From: Mycetocola spongiae
Lineage (GTDB): Bacteria; Actinomycetota; Actinomycetes; Actinomycetales; Microbacteriaceae
Reading direction: 5' to 3'
Length of the DNA: 64,000 nt
Assembly: GCF_020424085.1 (NCBI RefSeq)
Contig: NZ_CP080203.1
Location: forward strand, 1,860,001-1,924,000
In this document: positions 34,246 through 43,144 of the stretch, one piece after another
How the letters are laid out: every line of letters begins with the position of its first letter
Position numbering within the stretch: the stretch's first letter is position 1
The notes under the pieces: generated by a model
The model's database searches: none
What the model saw: only the letters and a program-made list of their open reading frames with translations
What the model was told of the DNA's origin: nothing
Position numbers and translations under genes: made by a program

Positions 34246-36411
34246 CTATTCCTCGCGCACGGCGGCGAGCCCGGTGGCGGTGCGCACCGTGCGGAACGTG
34301 GCGATCACCGCGAGCGCGGCGAGGGCCAGGCACAGCGCCAGCACCAGATAAAACCCGGGCGCTGGCCAGCCCAGCGAGCGCCTGCCATCGGTCAGGCCCA
34401 CCACCACGGCCCAGGCCGAGATAAAGCCCAGCCCGATTGCGCCCCCGAATACCGCGAGCAGCGGCAGGGCGGTCTCGCCGAGGATGATTCGCCGCAACGA
34501 CCCCAGCGGCATCCCCATCAGGCGCAGCAGCCCGAGTGCGCGCCGCCGGTCCAGCACGCTCGCGACCGTGGCCACCGCGAGCGAGACGGTGGAGATCAGG
34601 GTGGCCACGAGGATGCCCAGATTGGCGAGCCCCTCAAACTGGGCGATATAGCTCATGCTGGTATCCGTCCAGCGCTCGCTCACCGTGATGGGCCCAAACG
34701 GGTCCTGCGGGAACGCGAGCCAGGCGGAGGTGCGCGCGGCCTCGATCCCCTCCGGGGTGCCATCCGTGCCGATCAGGACCAGGTGTACCTCGGCGTCGCC
34801 AATCTCGGCGCCCTCCGCCTCGCTCACCCGGCCGTCCCGGTTATTTACATAGCCCTCGTTTACGCGTACCGTATCGGTGGGCGCGCCCCCGGGCACGTCC
34901 AGACCGGCGGTGCGGGCATCGGCCCGCGTGAGGAGCCAACCGCCGGAACCCTCGTCAAAATACACGGGCACCGCATATTCCACCCCCGGCATATCTGCGA
35001 GCGCCGCCACCTGTTCCGTATTGCGGGAGCCCAGGCCATAGGGGGGCGATACGCTCAGGGTACTCAGGTCCAGGCGCTGGGTACCGGCCTCGGCCGGGGG
35101 CAGATCCTCGCGCGTGGTCATCGCGAGCGAGAACATCGAGACCAGGAATACGGCGATCACGAGCCCGCTCACGGTGCGGAACGTGGCGCGCGGGCCGCGG
35201 GCGATGCGGCTCAGGGCGATCACCCCGGCGGCGCTGCTGGCGCGCCGCGCTAGCAGGGAGCTGAGCAGATAGGTGAGATAGGGGCCGGCCAGGAGCAGGC
35301 CCACCAGGGTGAGAATAAAGCCCGGCAATATCAATTGCCCCATCGCATAATTGCCGAACCCGGCGATTGCGAGCGAGGATACCCCGACCATCAGGAGCAG
35401 GCCCAGCAGCAGCGGGATCAGCGACCAGGGCCGCGGCCGACGCTCGGCGGCGGTCACATCGGTGGCCAGCGGCCCAATATTGGCGCGCCGGGTGCGCCAG
35501 ACCGCCACGGCCACACTGGATACCACGGTGATCAGTGCGATCCCCACGGTGGGCGCGACGCTCACCGAGAGATCCTCGGTGAAAAAGCTCCCCGGGCCCA
35601 CCTCGATCCGGGCCGCGAGCGGGCGCAGCAGCCAGGCAAGCAGCACACCCGCCACCGTGCCCACCGCGGAGGCGATCAGCATTTCGGTGGCGGCGATCCG
35701 GCGCAGGCGCGCGGGGGTGGCCCCGATTAGGCGCAGCATCGCAAAGCGTTCGCGCCGCGCCGCGGCCCCAAGATCGGTCACGATGCCCACCAGGAGCAGC
35801 ACCGGGATCAGGATCGCAAAGCCGCCGATCACCGCAATCAGGCTATAAACCGGGCTTCCCCCGAAGGCCACCGGTGCCCTCTCCACGATGACGCTTTCCA
35901 TGCCGTGATAGCCGAGCAGCTGCTCCTCGCTCGCGCCCACCACCGCGGTCAGCGAGTCCGGGCTCGGCAGCGCCGCATTGGGAAGCAACCCGGCAAATGT
36001 GCCAAAGCGCGGGCCCAGCTCGGCACTCCCGGAGATGAGCTCCTGGAGCGCGGGCGAGGCAAAATAGGTGCCGGGCGCGGGGATGCCCTCCTGCCCCGGG
36101 ATAAAGGACACCGGGTCCGCGGGGCCCGAGACGTCCAGGCGGGTGATTTCGTACTCGCCGAAGCGATCCATGCGCTCCACCCCGAGGGTCTGGCCCGCGC
36201 CGGCCGCGGGCTCCGGGGCATCCTCGGAACCGGGTTGATAGGCGATTGAGGACCACGCGCCGCGCAGATCACGCGCCTCAAGCCCACCATAGGCACCCCA
36301 GAGGAGGAGGAATAGCGTGACCCCGGCGGCGATGCCCGCCGCGATGCCCGCGAGCCGGGCCTGGCCCTGGCGATTACCCGCGAGCAGCACGCGGGTGAGC
36401 GTGAGGCTCAT
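34246..36411 (-). CDS. FtsX-like ABC transporter permease
   Basis: A 721-residue MacB/FtsX-type permease with a first membrane helix at residues about 20-40, a large outside domain, three helices around 190-310 (first FtsX domain, SLIAVIGGFAILIPVLLLVG and RRERFAMLRLIGATPARLRR), further central helices and a second FtsX block at the C-terminus (RRRALGLLRLMGMPLGSLRR). Such systems work by mechanotransmission, exporting peptides, lipids or drugs or acting in envelope stress. It overlaps its ATPase gene by four bases and lies in a PadR-led operon. Confidence 0.92.
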   Translation of the reverse strand: MSLTLTRVLLAGNRQGQARLAGIAAGIAAGVTLFLLLWGAYGGLEARDLRGAWSSIAYQPGSEDAPEPAAGAGQTLGVERMDRFGEYEITRLDVSGPADPVSFIPGQEGIPAPGTYFASPALQELISGSAELGPRFGTFAGLLPNAALPSPDSLTAVVGASEEQLLGYHGMESVIVERAPVAFGGSPVYSLIAVIGGFAILIPVLLLVGIVTDLGAAARRERFAMLRLIGATPARLRRIAATEMLIASAVGTVAGVLLAWLLRPLAARIEVGPGSFFTEDLSVSVAPTVGIALITVVSSVAVAVWRTRRANIGPLATDVTAAERRPRPWSLIPLLLGLLLMVGVSSLAIAGFGNYAMGQLILPGFILTLVGLLLAGPYLTYLLSSLLARRASSAAGVIALSRIARGPRATFRTVSGLVIAVFLVSMFSLAMTTREDLPPAEAGTQRLDLSTLSVSPPYGLGSRNTEQVAALADMPGVEYAVPVYFDEGSGGWLLTRADARTAGLDVPGGAPTDTVRVNEGYVNNRDGRVSEAEGAEIGDAEVHLVLIGTDGTPEGIEAARTSAWLAFPQDPFGPITVSERWTDTSMSYIAQFEGLANLGILVATLISTVSLAVATVASVLDRRRALGLLRLMGMPLGSLRRIILGETALPLLAVFGGAIGLGFISAWAVVVGLTDGRRSLGWPAPGFYLVLALCLALAALAVIATFRTVRTATGLAAVREE

Positions 36412-37118
36412 GCCCGACCCAGAGCCGCCACGGGCAGGCCGCCGCTGATATGGCCGTCGCGCACCATGATCTCGCGGTCGGCATAGGACGCCGTGCGCGG
36501 ATCATGGGTGATGACCACCACGGTGGCCCCCGTGGAACGGGCCAGCTCGGTGAGGGTCACCATGACGTTTTCGGCCGCGAGGGAATCCAGCGAGCCCGTG
36601 GGCTCATCGGCAAAAATCACGCGCGGGCCCCCCACCAGGGCACGGGCTATGGCCACGCGCTGGGCCTGGCCCCCGGAGAGCTCGGCGGGAAATTTTTCGC
36701 CCTGCCCGCGCAGATCGAGGCGGTCCAGCCAGGTGCGGGACTGGCGCAGCGCATCCGCGCGCTTCATGCCCTTCAGCAGCAGCGGAATGCTGATGTTATC
36801 CAGCGCGCTGAGATCGGGCAGCAACTGGCCAAACTGGAAGATGAAGCCAAATTCCGAGAGGCGCAGCGCGGAGCGTTCGGCCTCGGAGAGCGCGGAGACG
36901 ACCATTCCCCCACACTCCACCGTGCCGGAATCGGGCGCGATCACCCCGGCCAGCGCGTGCAGCAGCGTGGATTTACCGGAGCCCGAGGGGCCCATGACGG
37001 CGAGGATTTCCCCGGAATAGATATCGAGGTCCACGCCGCGCAGGGCCTGGGTCTGGCCGAAGGTGACCCTGAGGTTTCGGGCCGAGATGAGCGGGGTCTG
37101 CGGGAGGTGCTCGCTCAT
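36408..37118 (-). CDS. ABC transporter ATP-binding protein (MacB/LolD type)
   Basis: A 236-residue ATPase with Walker A GPSGSGKST (residues 43-51), Q-loop FQFGQLLPDL, signature LSGGQAQRVAIARAL and Walker B VIFADEPTGSLDS. Family pairs with FtsX-like permeases, here the overlapping downstream gene. It also overlaps the upstream PadR regulator gene by four bases. Confidence 0.95.
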   Translation of the reverse strand: MSEHLPQTPLISARNLRVTFGQTQALRGVDLDIYSGEILAVMGPSGSGKSTLLHALAGVIAPDSGTVECGGMVVSALSEAERSALRLSEFGFIFQFGQLLPDLSALDNISIPLLLKGMKRADALRQSRTWLDRLDLRGQGEKFPAELSGGQAQRVAIARALVGGPRVIFADEPTGSLDSLAAENVMVTLTELARSTGATVVVITHDPRTASYADREIMVRDGHISGGLPVAALGRA

Positions 37119-37645
37119 GCTCCCCTCACCTGCCCGCGCAGCTCGCCGAGGCGGGCGCTGGTTAATTCGATCCAGCGCAGATCGGCCTCGATATGAAATA
37201 GGGCGTGGTCACACATCAGCACGGTGGCGAGGTCGGCACCCTGTTTTTCGCGGGTGAGCACGCGCATCCGGGCGAGGTGCTCGGCGCGCTGGAGGTCCAG
37301 GAGGCGATCGGCATCGGCGTTCAGGAGCAGCGCGATGATCGTCTTGGCAAAAAGATTTGATTGCAGATCGGGCTCGGGGGTCTCGGGGGTAAACATCCAC
37401 TCCTCCACCCGGGTGCGCCCGGCCGGGGTGATCTGATAGCTCTTGCGATCGGGCCCGCCGTCGCCGCTGGACTCGCCCAGCGCGAGGATCAGCCCATCGC
37501 GGATGAGCCGCGCGAGTGTGGCATATACCTGGCCAAAGGCGAGGGGCTTGCGGGTGCCGAAGAAGCGATCATAATCGGCCTTGAGGTCATAACCGTGGGT
37601 GGGGCCCGTGCCGAGCAGCCCAAGGAGCGTCTGTGCTTTATCCAT
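37115..37645 (-). CDS. PadR-family transcriptional regulator
   Basis: A 176-residue PadR regulator (subfamily with long C-terminal coiled helices). The N-terminal winged helix contains LLGTGPTHGYDLKADYDRFF and FGQVYATLARLIRDGLI; the C-terminal part is helical and mediates dimerisation. Start ATG at 37645 is decided by TATAGT six bases upstream (leaderless). The -10 lies inside a perfect dyad, which argues for autoregulation; the two following genes of an FtsX-type exporter are translationally coupled, so the regulator controls its own exporter. Confidence 0.92.
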   Translation of the reverse strand: MDKAQTLLGLLGTGPTHGYDLKADYDRFFGTRKPLAFGQVYATLARLIRDGLILALGESSGDGGPDRKSYQITPAGRTRVEEWMFTPETPEPDLQSNLFAKTIIALLLNADADRLLDLQRAEHLARMRVLTREKQGADLATVLMCDHALFHIEADLRWIELTSARLGELRGQVRGA

Positions 37646-37651
37646 ACCGCG

Positions 37652-37672
37652 ACTATACACTCAATGTATAGT
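37652..37672. promoter_or_regulatory. PadR operator overlapping a leaderless promoter
   Basis: ACTATACA (37652-37659) and TGTATAGT (37665-37672) form a perfect 8-bp dyad with a 5-base centre. On the minus strand the last six bases of the dyad are TATAGT, the putative -10 of the PadR gene, six bases before its ATG. Confidence 0.82.
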
Positions 37673-37738
37673 GACGCAAGACCACGAAAAAAGGAGGACC
37701 GCGCCGGGGCGCATCCAGGCACGCCCCTGCGCGCACGA

Positions 37739-38227
37739 CTAGGCGGCGGGCACCGCCACGCGCCGCCCCCGGGCCGCGCCGGACGCGGGGCGCGGGAGCC
37801 GCGGCGCCGCCCGGCTCACCGCCGCATCCGGCGCAGGAACCGGCTCGGGCAGCGGCGCTACCGGCGTCGCCGCCCCGCCCACATGGGCCAGATAGCGATC
37901 GATCGCATCGCGGCTCGCGGCCAGGCGCTCGATGCTGTGATCCAGGCGATCACGATACTCTACGAGGCTCGCGCGCACCCCGGGTTCGGGCGTCACCTCA
38001 AGCACATCGGCCTCGGTGGTAAAACAGGGCAGCACAAGCTGAATCAGCCGCGTGGGCATCCCGGTGGCCAGCAGGCAGCGAATCTTCCCGATCTTAAACT
38101 CCAGCTCGGGCCCGTATTCGCGATAACCATTGGGTCCGCGGGTGGGCGTAATTAGGCCCTGCTCCTCGTAATAGCGCAGGAGTCGCGGCGTGGTCTGGGT
38201 GAGTGCGGCCATCTCGCCAATGCGCAT
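37739..38227 (-). CDS. MerR-family transcriptional regulator
   Basis: A 162-residue regulator with the MerR helix-turn-helix MRIGEMAALTQTTPRLLRYYEEQGL and the wing YREYGPELEFKIGKIRCLLATGM, each partly quoted; the coiled-coil dimer helix follows at about residues 75-115. The C-terminal 45 residues are Ala/Pro-rich and lack cysteines of metal sensors, so an organic ligand is likely. GGAGG precedes the ATG. It is divergent from an MFS exporter gene. Confidence 0.92.
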   Translation of the reverse strand: MRIGEMAALTQTTPRLLRYYEEQGLITPTRGPNGYREYGPELEFKIGKIRCLLATGMPTRLIQLVLPCFTTEADVLEVTPEPGVRASLVEYRDRLDHSIERLAASRDAIDRYLAHVGGAATPVAPLPEPVPAPDAAVSRAAPRLPRPASGAARGRRVAVPAA

Positions 38228-38330
38228 TTTTGGTCCTCCGGAACGGGCATGGGGGCGCTGTCGCCCCTTGCCCCAACCCCGGCGGTCCGACGCCTATTCC
38301 CGGCTTTTTCGGCGCGCGGGGGTGCCCGAT

Positions 38331-38363
38331 TTGACCCTGACACTAGTGGTAGCCGATCATACT
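38331..38363 (+). promoter_or_regulatory. MerR-type promoter with long spacer and internal dyad
   Basis: TTGACC (38331-38336) and CATACT (38358-38363) are separated by 21 bases, longer than the optimal 17, and a perfect CACTAGTG dyad (38341-38348) sits in the spacer. Over-long spacers with a central dyad are the hallmark of promoters twisted into activity by MerR proteins. The ATG of the MFS gene begins six bases after CATACT. Confidence 0.55.
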
Positions 38364-38369
38364 TCGATC

Positions 38370-39554
38370 ATGACCAATATTTCCGCCACCCCCGTCGGGT
38401 CCCGTTCCCCGCTCTCCGTGGCACTCCTCCTCGCCTGCGTGGGCTTTATCACGCTGCTCACCGAGGTCCTCCCCGCGGGGGTTCTGCCCGAGATGGCCGC
38501 CGATCTGGGCACCTCCATTCCCGTGATGGGCCAGACCGTCGCCGTCTTTGCCGTGGGCTGTATCGCCGCCGCGATCCCCCTGACCCGGGCCACCGTGCGC
38601 CTGGATCGGCGCACCCTGCTGCTGCTTATCCTCGCCGTCTCGGCCCTGGCCAATCTGGGCACGGCCCTCGCCCAGGATCTGCCCACCCACTTCGTCTCGC
38701 GCTTTATCGCGGGGCTCGCGGCCGGCCTGGTCTGGGCCATGCAGCCGGGCTATACCCGCGGATTCACCCGCCCCGATCGCTTCGGGGCCACGCTCGGCGT
38801 GGTGCTCTCGGGCGCGACCCTCGCGATGGCCCTCGGCGTGCCCGTGGGCACGATTCTGGCCACCCAGCTCGGTTGGCGCGCGGTGTTTATGCTCATCGCG
38901 GCGATCACCGTGGCCCTCGGAATTCTCGCGCTGTGGATGGCCCCGCGCGTGCCGGGTGTGCCCTCCACGGGCGGCGCGAGCCTGATGTCCGCGCTGCGGA
39001 TGCCCGCGGTACTCGTGGTGATCCTGGCCACGCTGCTGTGCGTCGTGGGACAGAATATGGGTTATACCTATCTGGCGCCGTCCCTCGCTCTCGGGGGCAG
39101 CCCGGTGCCACTGAGCCTCGTGCTCGCGGCCTTTGGCGTGGCCTCGGTGGGTGGCACGCTCGGGGCGGGCCGGCTCGCCGATCGCCGGCTCGGCCCGGTG
39201 CTGATCTCCGCGCTGGCGATCGGCGTGATCGGCCTGACGGTATTTGGTTTCACCCCGGCCCCGTGGCTCCTGCTGCTCTCGGCCGCGGCCTGGGGCCTGG
39301 CCTTTGGGGCCTATTCGGTGCTCTTCCAGATCGCCGTGGCCCGCGCGGGCGGCGCGGCCGCGGATGCCGCACAATCGGCGCTGGTCACGATCTGGAATAT
39401 CTCGATTGCGCTGGGCGGCGCCGCGGGGGGCGCGGTGCTCGCGGGCTGGGGCCCCACGCCGCTGATCCCGATCGCGGCCGGGCTGATGCTGCTCGCCCTG
39501 CCCCTCGCGCTGGTCATTGCGCGCACCGATGCCCGGCGCTCCGTGGCGGCCTAA
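38370..39554 (+). CDS. MFS transporter (drug/arabinose efflux type)
   Basis: A 394-residue twelve-helix major facilitator of the AraJ/NepI-like DHA group: opening GFITLLTEVLPAGVLPEMA, motif with RLDRRTLLLLILAVSA between helices 2 and 3, and the helix 5 stretch GVVLSGATLAMALGVPVG typical of antiporters. Probably exports a drug or metabolite sensed by the divergent MerR regulator. Stop codon shares four bases with the convergent DeoR gene. Confidence 0.9.
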   Translation: MTNISATPVGSRSPLSVALLLACVGFITLLTEVLPAGVLPEMAADLGTSIPVMGQTVAVFAVGCIAAAIPLTRATVRLDRRTLLLLILAVSALANLGTALAQDLPTHFVSRFIAGLAAGLVWAMQPGYTRGFTRPDRFGATLGVVLSGATLAMALGVPVGTILATQLGWRAVFMLIAAITVALGILALWMAPRVPGVPSTGGASLMSALRMPAVLVVILATLLCVVGQNMGYTYLAPSLALGGSPVPLSLVLAAFGVASVGGTLGAGRLADRRLGPVLISALAIGVIGLTVFGFTPAPWLLLLSAAAWGLAFGAYSVLFQIAVARAGGAAADAAQSALVTIWNISIALGGAAGGAVLAGWGPTPLIPIAAGLMLLALPLALVIARTDARRSVAA

Positions 39555-40309
39555 ACGACGATGACCTCGACCCCCGCCGCGCGCAGCTCCTCCAGCGCCT
39601 CCGGCGGGGCCGCGGCATCGGTGATCAGCACATCGAGGGTGTCCAGGGCGCAGATCACGGCCATCGCCGAGCGCCGAAATTTCGCCCCCTCGGCCACCGC
39701 GATCACGCGCCGGGAGGACGCAATCATGCCGCGCTTCACGGCCGCATCCTGGAGGTCATAGGCGAGGAGCCCGTCCCCCGCGGAGGCGGCACAGCAGCTG
39801 ATGATGGCGGTATCAAAGCGCAGATCGCGCAGCGCGGATTCGGCAAGCGGGCCCACCACCGAGCCCTCCTCGGGGCGCACGGTTCCGCCAGGCAGGTGCA
39901 GGGTGATCTCGGGGGCGCCGGCCAGGGCCGCAATCGCCTGAATCGAGAACGGCATCACGGTGAGGCGGCGCGGGCGCAGTGCGCGGGCAACGGCCTCGCC
40001 CGTGGTGCCGCTGTCCAGGACCACGGCCTCGCCCTGCACCAGCAGGGCCTGGGCGGCGGCGGCCATCCGCGCCTTCACGGCCGCGGCATCGGGTTCGCGC
40101 ATCGCATAGGGCTGACCCTCGCCGCGCAGCAGTGTGCTCACGGCCCCGCCGTGCACGCGGCGCAGGACTCCCGTGAGTGCCAGCTGGTCCAGGTCGCGGC
40201 GGATCGTCACCTCGGAGGCCGCGAGCAGGGCGGCCAGTTCGGCCACCTCCACGCGGCCCTCCCGGTGTAGGACGTCGAGGATCTGTTCGTGTCGGGGATG
40301 CGGGGCCAT
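39551..40309 (-). CDS. DeoR/GlpR-family transcriptional regulator
   Basis: A 252-residue regulator: helix-turn-helix RVEVAELAALLAASEVTIRR near residues 18-37, then a DeoRC sensor domain with VVLDSGTTGEAVARAL and DTAIISCCAASAGDGLLAYD. The sensor is unusual in having adjacent cysteines in ISCCAAS. It is divergent from an MFS gene with a large dyad between; it probably represses both. Confidence 0.91.
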   Translation of the reverse strand: MAPHPRHEQILDVLHREGRVEVAELAALLAASEVTIRRDLDQLALTGVLRRVHGGAVSTLLRGEGQPYAMREPDAAAVKARMAAAAQALLVQGEAVVLDSGTTGEAVARALRPRRLTVMPFSIQAIAALAGAPEITLHLPGGTVRPEEGSVVGPLAESALRDLRFDTAIISCCAASAGDGLLAYDLQDAAVKRGMIASSRRVIAVAEGAKFRRSAMAVICALDTLDVLITDAAAPPEALEELRAAGVEVIVV

Positions 40310-40312
40310 GCC

Positions 40313-40362
40313 TTAAACATACATTAAATATGTTCGAACGGTCGCATTTAATGTTTGTTTAA
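40313..40362. promoter_or_regulatory. Large AT-rich dyad, candidate DeoR operator
   Basis: Two 20-base arms (40313-40332, beginning TTAAACATACATTAAA, and 40343-40362, ending TTTAATGTTTGTTTAA) are complementary at about 17 positions with a 10-base centre. A TAAGAT -10 candidate for the MFS gene overlaps its right edge (40360-40365). The stretch is strikingly AT-rich for this genome. Confidence 0.75.
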
Positions 40363-40407
40363 GATAGCGTCGGTGTTCCAGCCCGCAGTCCTCCCCGAAA
40401 GAGCCCC

Positions 40408-41595
40408 ATGAGCACCCTCACCCCACCCACCCCGCGCCTGCGCCGCGCCCGCCTCGGTGTTTTTGGCATCTTTTTTGTGGTGGGATTCCTGATGGCCATC
40501 TGGCTCGTGAATATCCCCGCGATCCAGGAGCGCACCGGCGTCTCCCATGCCGTGCTGGGCGGCCTGATCCTGGTCTTTGGCCTCGGCTCGTTTATCGGAA
40601 TGCAGATCACCGGGGCACTGATCGATCGGGTGGGGAGCCGCCGCGCCTCACTCGCCGGGGTGGTCCTGATGGTGCTCGCGGTGAATCTGCCCGGGATGGC
40701 CGGGGACGCCACGAGCCTCGGGGTTGCCCTGTTTATTTTTGGCCTCGGAAACGGCGCCACCGATGTGGCAATGAACCACCAGGCGGTCGTGGTCGAGCGG
40801 CGCTATGGGCGGCCGATCATGTCGGCATTCCACGCCTTCTTCTCGCTCGGCGGGGCCGCGGGTGCGCTGCTCGGGGCGGGCACCCAGGCCGCGGGGCTCG
40901 ACGTGCGCTGGGCGCTGCTTGGTGCCGCCGTGATCGCGGCGGTGCTCGCGCTGATCGCCGGGCCCGCGCTGCTCTCCCGCGGCGAGGAGCGCGCGGATAC
41001 TCCCACCGTCGAGCCCGGGCAGGCAGCGCCCGCCGCGCGCGGTGCGACCCGCCGCCGCGTGATCGCCCTCGCCTTCCTCGCGTTTGTGCTGATGCTCGCG
41101 GAGGGAGTTGCCAATGACTGGAGCGCGCTGCATGCGGTGGAACACCTCGGCCGCTCGGAGGCGCAGGCCTCGCTCGCCTATGGAACCTTTGCGATCACGA
41201 TGACCGTGGGCCGCTTCCTCGCCGACCGCGTGTCCTTCGCGGTGGGCCCCCTGAACGTCGTGCGCTATGGCTCGGCGGCGGGGGCCCTGGGCCTGCTGAT
41301 CGTGGTGCTCTCCCCCATTTTTGGGCTGACCCTTCTGGGCTGGGCCGTATTTGGGCTGGGCCTGTCAGGTGTGATCCCGCAGATCTTCACGGCCGCGGGC
41401 AACGTGGATCCCGCCCGCTCGGGCCTGATCATCTCCCGCGTCGTGGGCGCGGGCTATATCGGCATGCTCGCGGGGCCCGCCGTGATCGGATTCCTCGGCG
41501 GCGGAATCGGGCTGACCCTCGCGTTTATCCTGCCCCTGCTGTTCTGCGTATGCGGGGTCATCCTCGCGCCGAGCGTGCGCGCACCCCGCGCCTAG
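40408..41595 (+). CDS. MFS transporter (YbjJ/fucose-permease-like)
   Basis: A 395-residue twelve-helix transporter. The first helix region GIFFVVGFLMAIWLVNIPAI and the helix 4 stretch GLGNGATDVAMNHQAVVVERRYGRP, together with FHAFFSLGGAAGALLG, are typical of the YbjJ/FucP-like branch. Sugars or sugar alcohols are possible substrates, in line with the DeoR-type regulator next to it. A GAAAGAG Shine-Dalgarno is present. Confidence 0.88.
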   Translation: MSTLTPPTPRLRRARLGVFGIFFVVGFLMAIWLVNIPAIQERTGVSHAVLGGLILVFGLGSFIGMQITGALIDRVGSRRASLAGVVLMVLAVNLPGMAGDATSLGVALFIFGLGNGATDVAMNHQAVVVERRYGRPIMSAFHAFFSLGGAAGALLGAGTQAAGLDVRWALLGAAVIAAVLALIAGPALLSRGEERADTPTVEPGQAAPAARGATRRRVIALAFLAFVLMLAEGVANDWSALHAVEHLGRSEAQASLAYGTFAITMTVGRFLADRVSFAVGPLNVVRYGSAAGALGLLIVVLSPIFGLTLLGWAVFGLGLSGVIPQIFTAAGNVDPARSGLIISRVVGAGYIGMLAGPAVIGFLGGGIGLTLAFILPLLFCVCGVILAPSVRAPRA

Positions 41596-41961
41596 CCCGC
41601 GCTCGCACCGGCCGGACCGGTGGTTAGGACCAGTGGTGGCCGCGGCGGGCTCCACCCCCGCCCGGACGCCCCCGCGGGCGGCGCAAAAAGAGTGTCCGTG
41701 CGCCGGGCCCCGCCCCGCGCGGCGCTCGCGCGTGCCGGCTAATCCCGCGGCGCGGCCATGCGCGCGAATCCCCGGTGAGCCCCCATTTTTCCCGGAATTG
41801 CGGCCGCGGTTGTGGCCTCTCGCGGCGGCGGCGGGCGGCCCGGAACGCCGCGTTCCCGATCCCCGCGGCCACCCGATATTCGGACGCCGCGGTCGCCCCG
41901 TGTCGCGTGCCCGGGTAATACCAGTGGTACCTGTTTTTCGGGGCCAGTTGGTTCGGAATCA
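41596..41961. other. Long non-coding region upstream of the amino-sugar operon
   Basis: 366 bases without a credible gene; open frames exist on both strands at once and translate to Arg/Pro/Gly-rich chains. A small CACCGG-N5-CCGGTG hairpin (41606-41622) may end the MFS transcript. The 9-base palindrome ACCAGTGGT occurs twice, at 41629-41637 and 41920-41928, the second extended to a GGTAATACCAGTGGTACC block close to the promoter; these are candidates for the operon's GntR-type regulator. Confidence 0.5.
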
Positions 41962-41991
41962 TTGACCGGCGGTATTTTTTATCCCTAGATT
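41962..41991 (+). promoter_or_regulatory. Sigma-70-type promoter of the amino-sugar operon
   Basis: TTGACC at 41962-41967 and TAGATT at 41986-41991 are separated by 18 bases. The binding-protein gene starts 40 bases downstream with an AAGGCGGA Shine-Dalgarno. Confidence 0.7.
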
Positions 41992-42031
41992 ATGGTCACT
42001 CTTAGTTCAACTACTTCCAAAGGCGGACGTA

Positions 42032-43144
42032 ATGATGACTCATATTCCCCGGGCTAGGCGATCGCTCCTCGCGGCGGCAACCCTGGCCACCCTGGCACTC
42101 ACGCTCTCGGCGTGTAGCACCTCCGATCCGGCGGCGGGGGGCGCGGGGGGCGATGCCCCCATCGTGGCCCTTCTCCTCCCCGAAAACCAGACCTCTCGCT
42201 ATGAGGCCCGCGATAAGCCCACGTTTGAGGCGGAGCTTAAAAAGAGCTGTCCCGAGTGTGTCCTGAAGTATTACAACGCGGCGGGCGATGCCAATAAGCA
42301 GCTCAGCCAGGCCGAATCGGCGCTGACCGAGGGTGCCGCGGTGCTCGTGATCGACCCGGTGGACTCCAATGCCGCCGCGTCGATGGTGGGCTCCGCCAAG
42401 CGGCAGAAGGTGGCCGTCATGAGCTATGACCGCGTGATCTATAACGCAGACGTTGATTATGCGGTTAAGTTTGATAACGAGCAGCAGGGCGCGGTCGGGA
42501 TGAAATCGCTGCTTGATAAGCTCGCCGCCGAGGGCAAAACCTCGGGCAATATCGTGATGATGAACGGCGATCCCGTGGACTCGGGAGCCGCACCGGAAAA
42601 GCGCGGCGCACACAGCGTCATCGACGGCTCGGGCTATACCATCGCCGCCGAATACGACACCAAAAAGTGGTCGGCGGAAAACGCCCAGAATCAGATGCAG
42701 CAGGCCATCACCGCGATTGGTGCCGAAAATATCGACGGCGTTTATGCGGGCAATGACGGCATGGCCACGGGTGTGATCGCGGCACTGAAGAGCGCCGGCG
42801 TCTCGCCGATGCCCCCGGTGACCGGGCTGGATACCCAGCTGGATGCGATCCAGAAGATGGTCGCCGGCGACCTCTACGAGAGCACGTATCTGCCCGTGGA
42901 GCAGGAGGCCACGATCGCCGCCCGCGCGGCGGCAGAGCTGGCCCGGGGCAAGGTCCCCGCGGGCGATCTGGTCAACGGCGATGTGGACGACCAGAGCCAG
43001 AAGGTTCCCGCCTATCTGCTGGAGTCCATCGCCGTCACGATGGAAAATATGCGCGAGATTCTGATCGACAGTGGCTATCTCACGATCGAGCAGATCTGTA
43101 CGCCGGAGTATGCCGCGGCGTGTAGCTCGGCCGGGCTGCGCTAG
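42032..43144 (+). CDS. CUT2-type sugar ABC transporter substrate-binding lipoprotein (XylF/RbsB-like)
   Basis: A 370-residue type I binding protein with lipobox TLSAC (Cys28). Body features: ALLLPENQTSRYEARDKPTF, LVIDPVDSNAAASMV, VMSYDRVIYNADVDYAVKF and VPAYLLESIAVT, like XylF and ChvE. The neighbours (ROK kinase, SIS isomerase, NagA, NanE) suggest an amino sugar as ligand rather than xylose; this is inference. Two ATG codons in tandem open the frame. Confidence 0.9.
   Translation: MMTHIPRARRSLLAAATLATLALTLSACSTSDPAAGGAGGDAPIVALLLPENQTSRYEARDKPTFEAELKKSCPECVLKYYNAAGDANKQLSQAESALTEGAAVLVIDPVDSNAAASMVGSAKRQKVAVMSYDRVIYNADVDYAVKFDNEQQGAVGMKSLLDKLAAEGKTSGNIVMMNGDPVDSGAAPEKRGAHSVIDGSGYTIAAEYDTKKWSAENAQNQMQQAITAIGAENIDGVYAGNDGMATGVIAALKSAGVSPMPPVTGLDTQLDAIQKMVAGDLYESTYLPVEQEATIAARAAAELARGKVPAGDLVNGDVDDQSQKVPAYLLESIAVTMENMREILIDSGYLTIEQICTPEYAAACSSAGLR

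Noticed and set aside
41624-41965. Overlapping open frames on both strands in the spacer before the amino-sugar operon
   Set aside because: Both are Arg/Pro-rich, neither has a ribosome site or family similarity.
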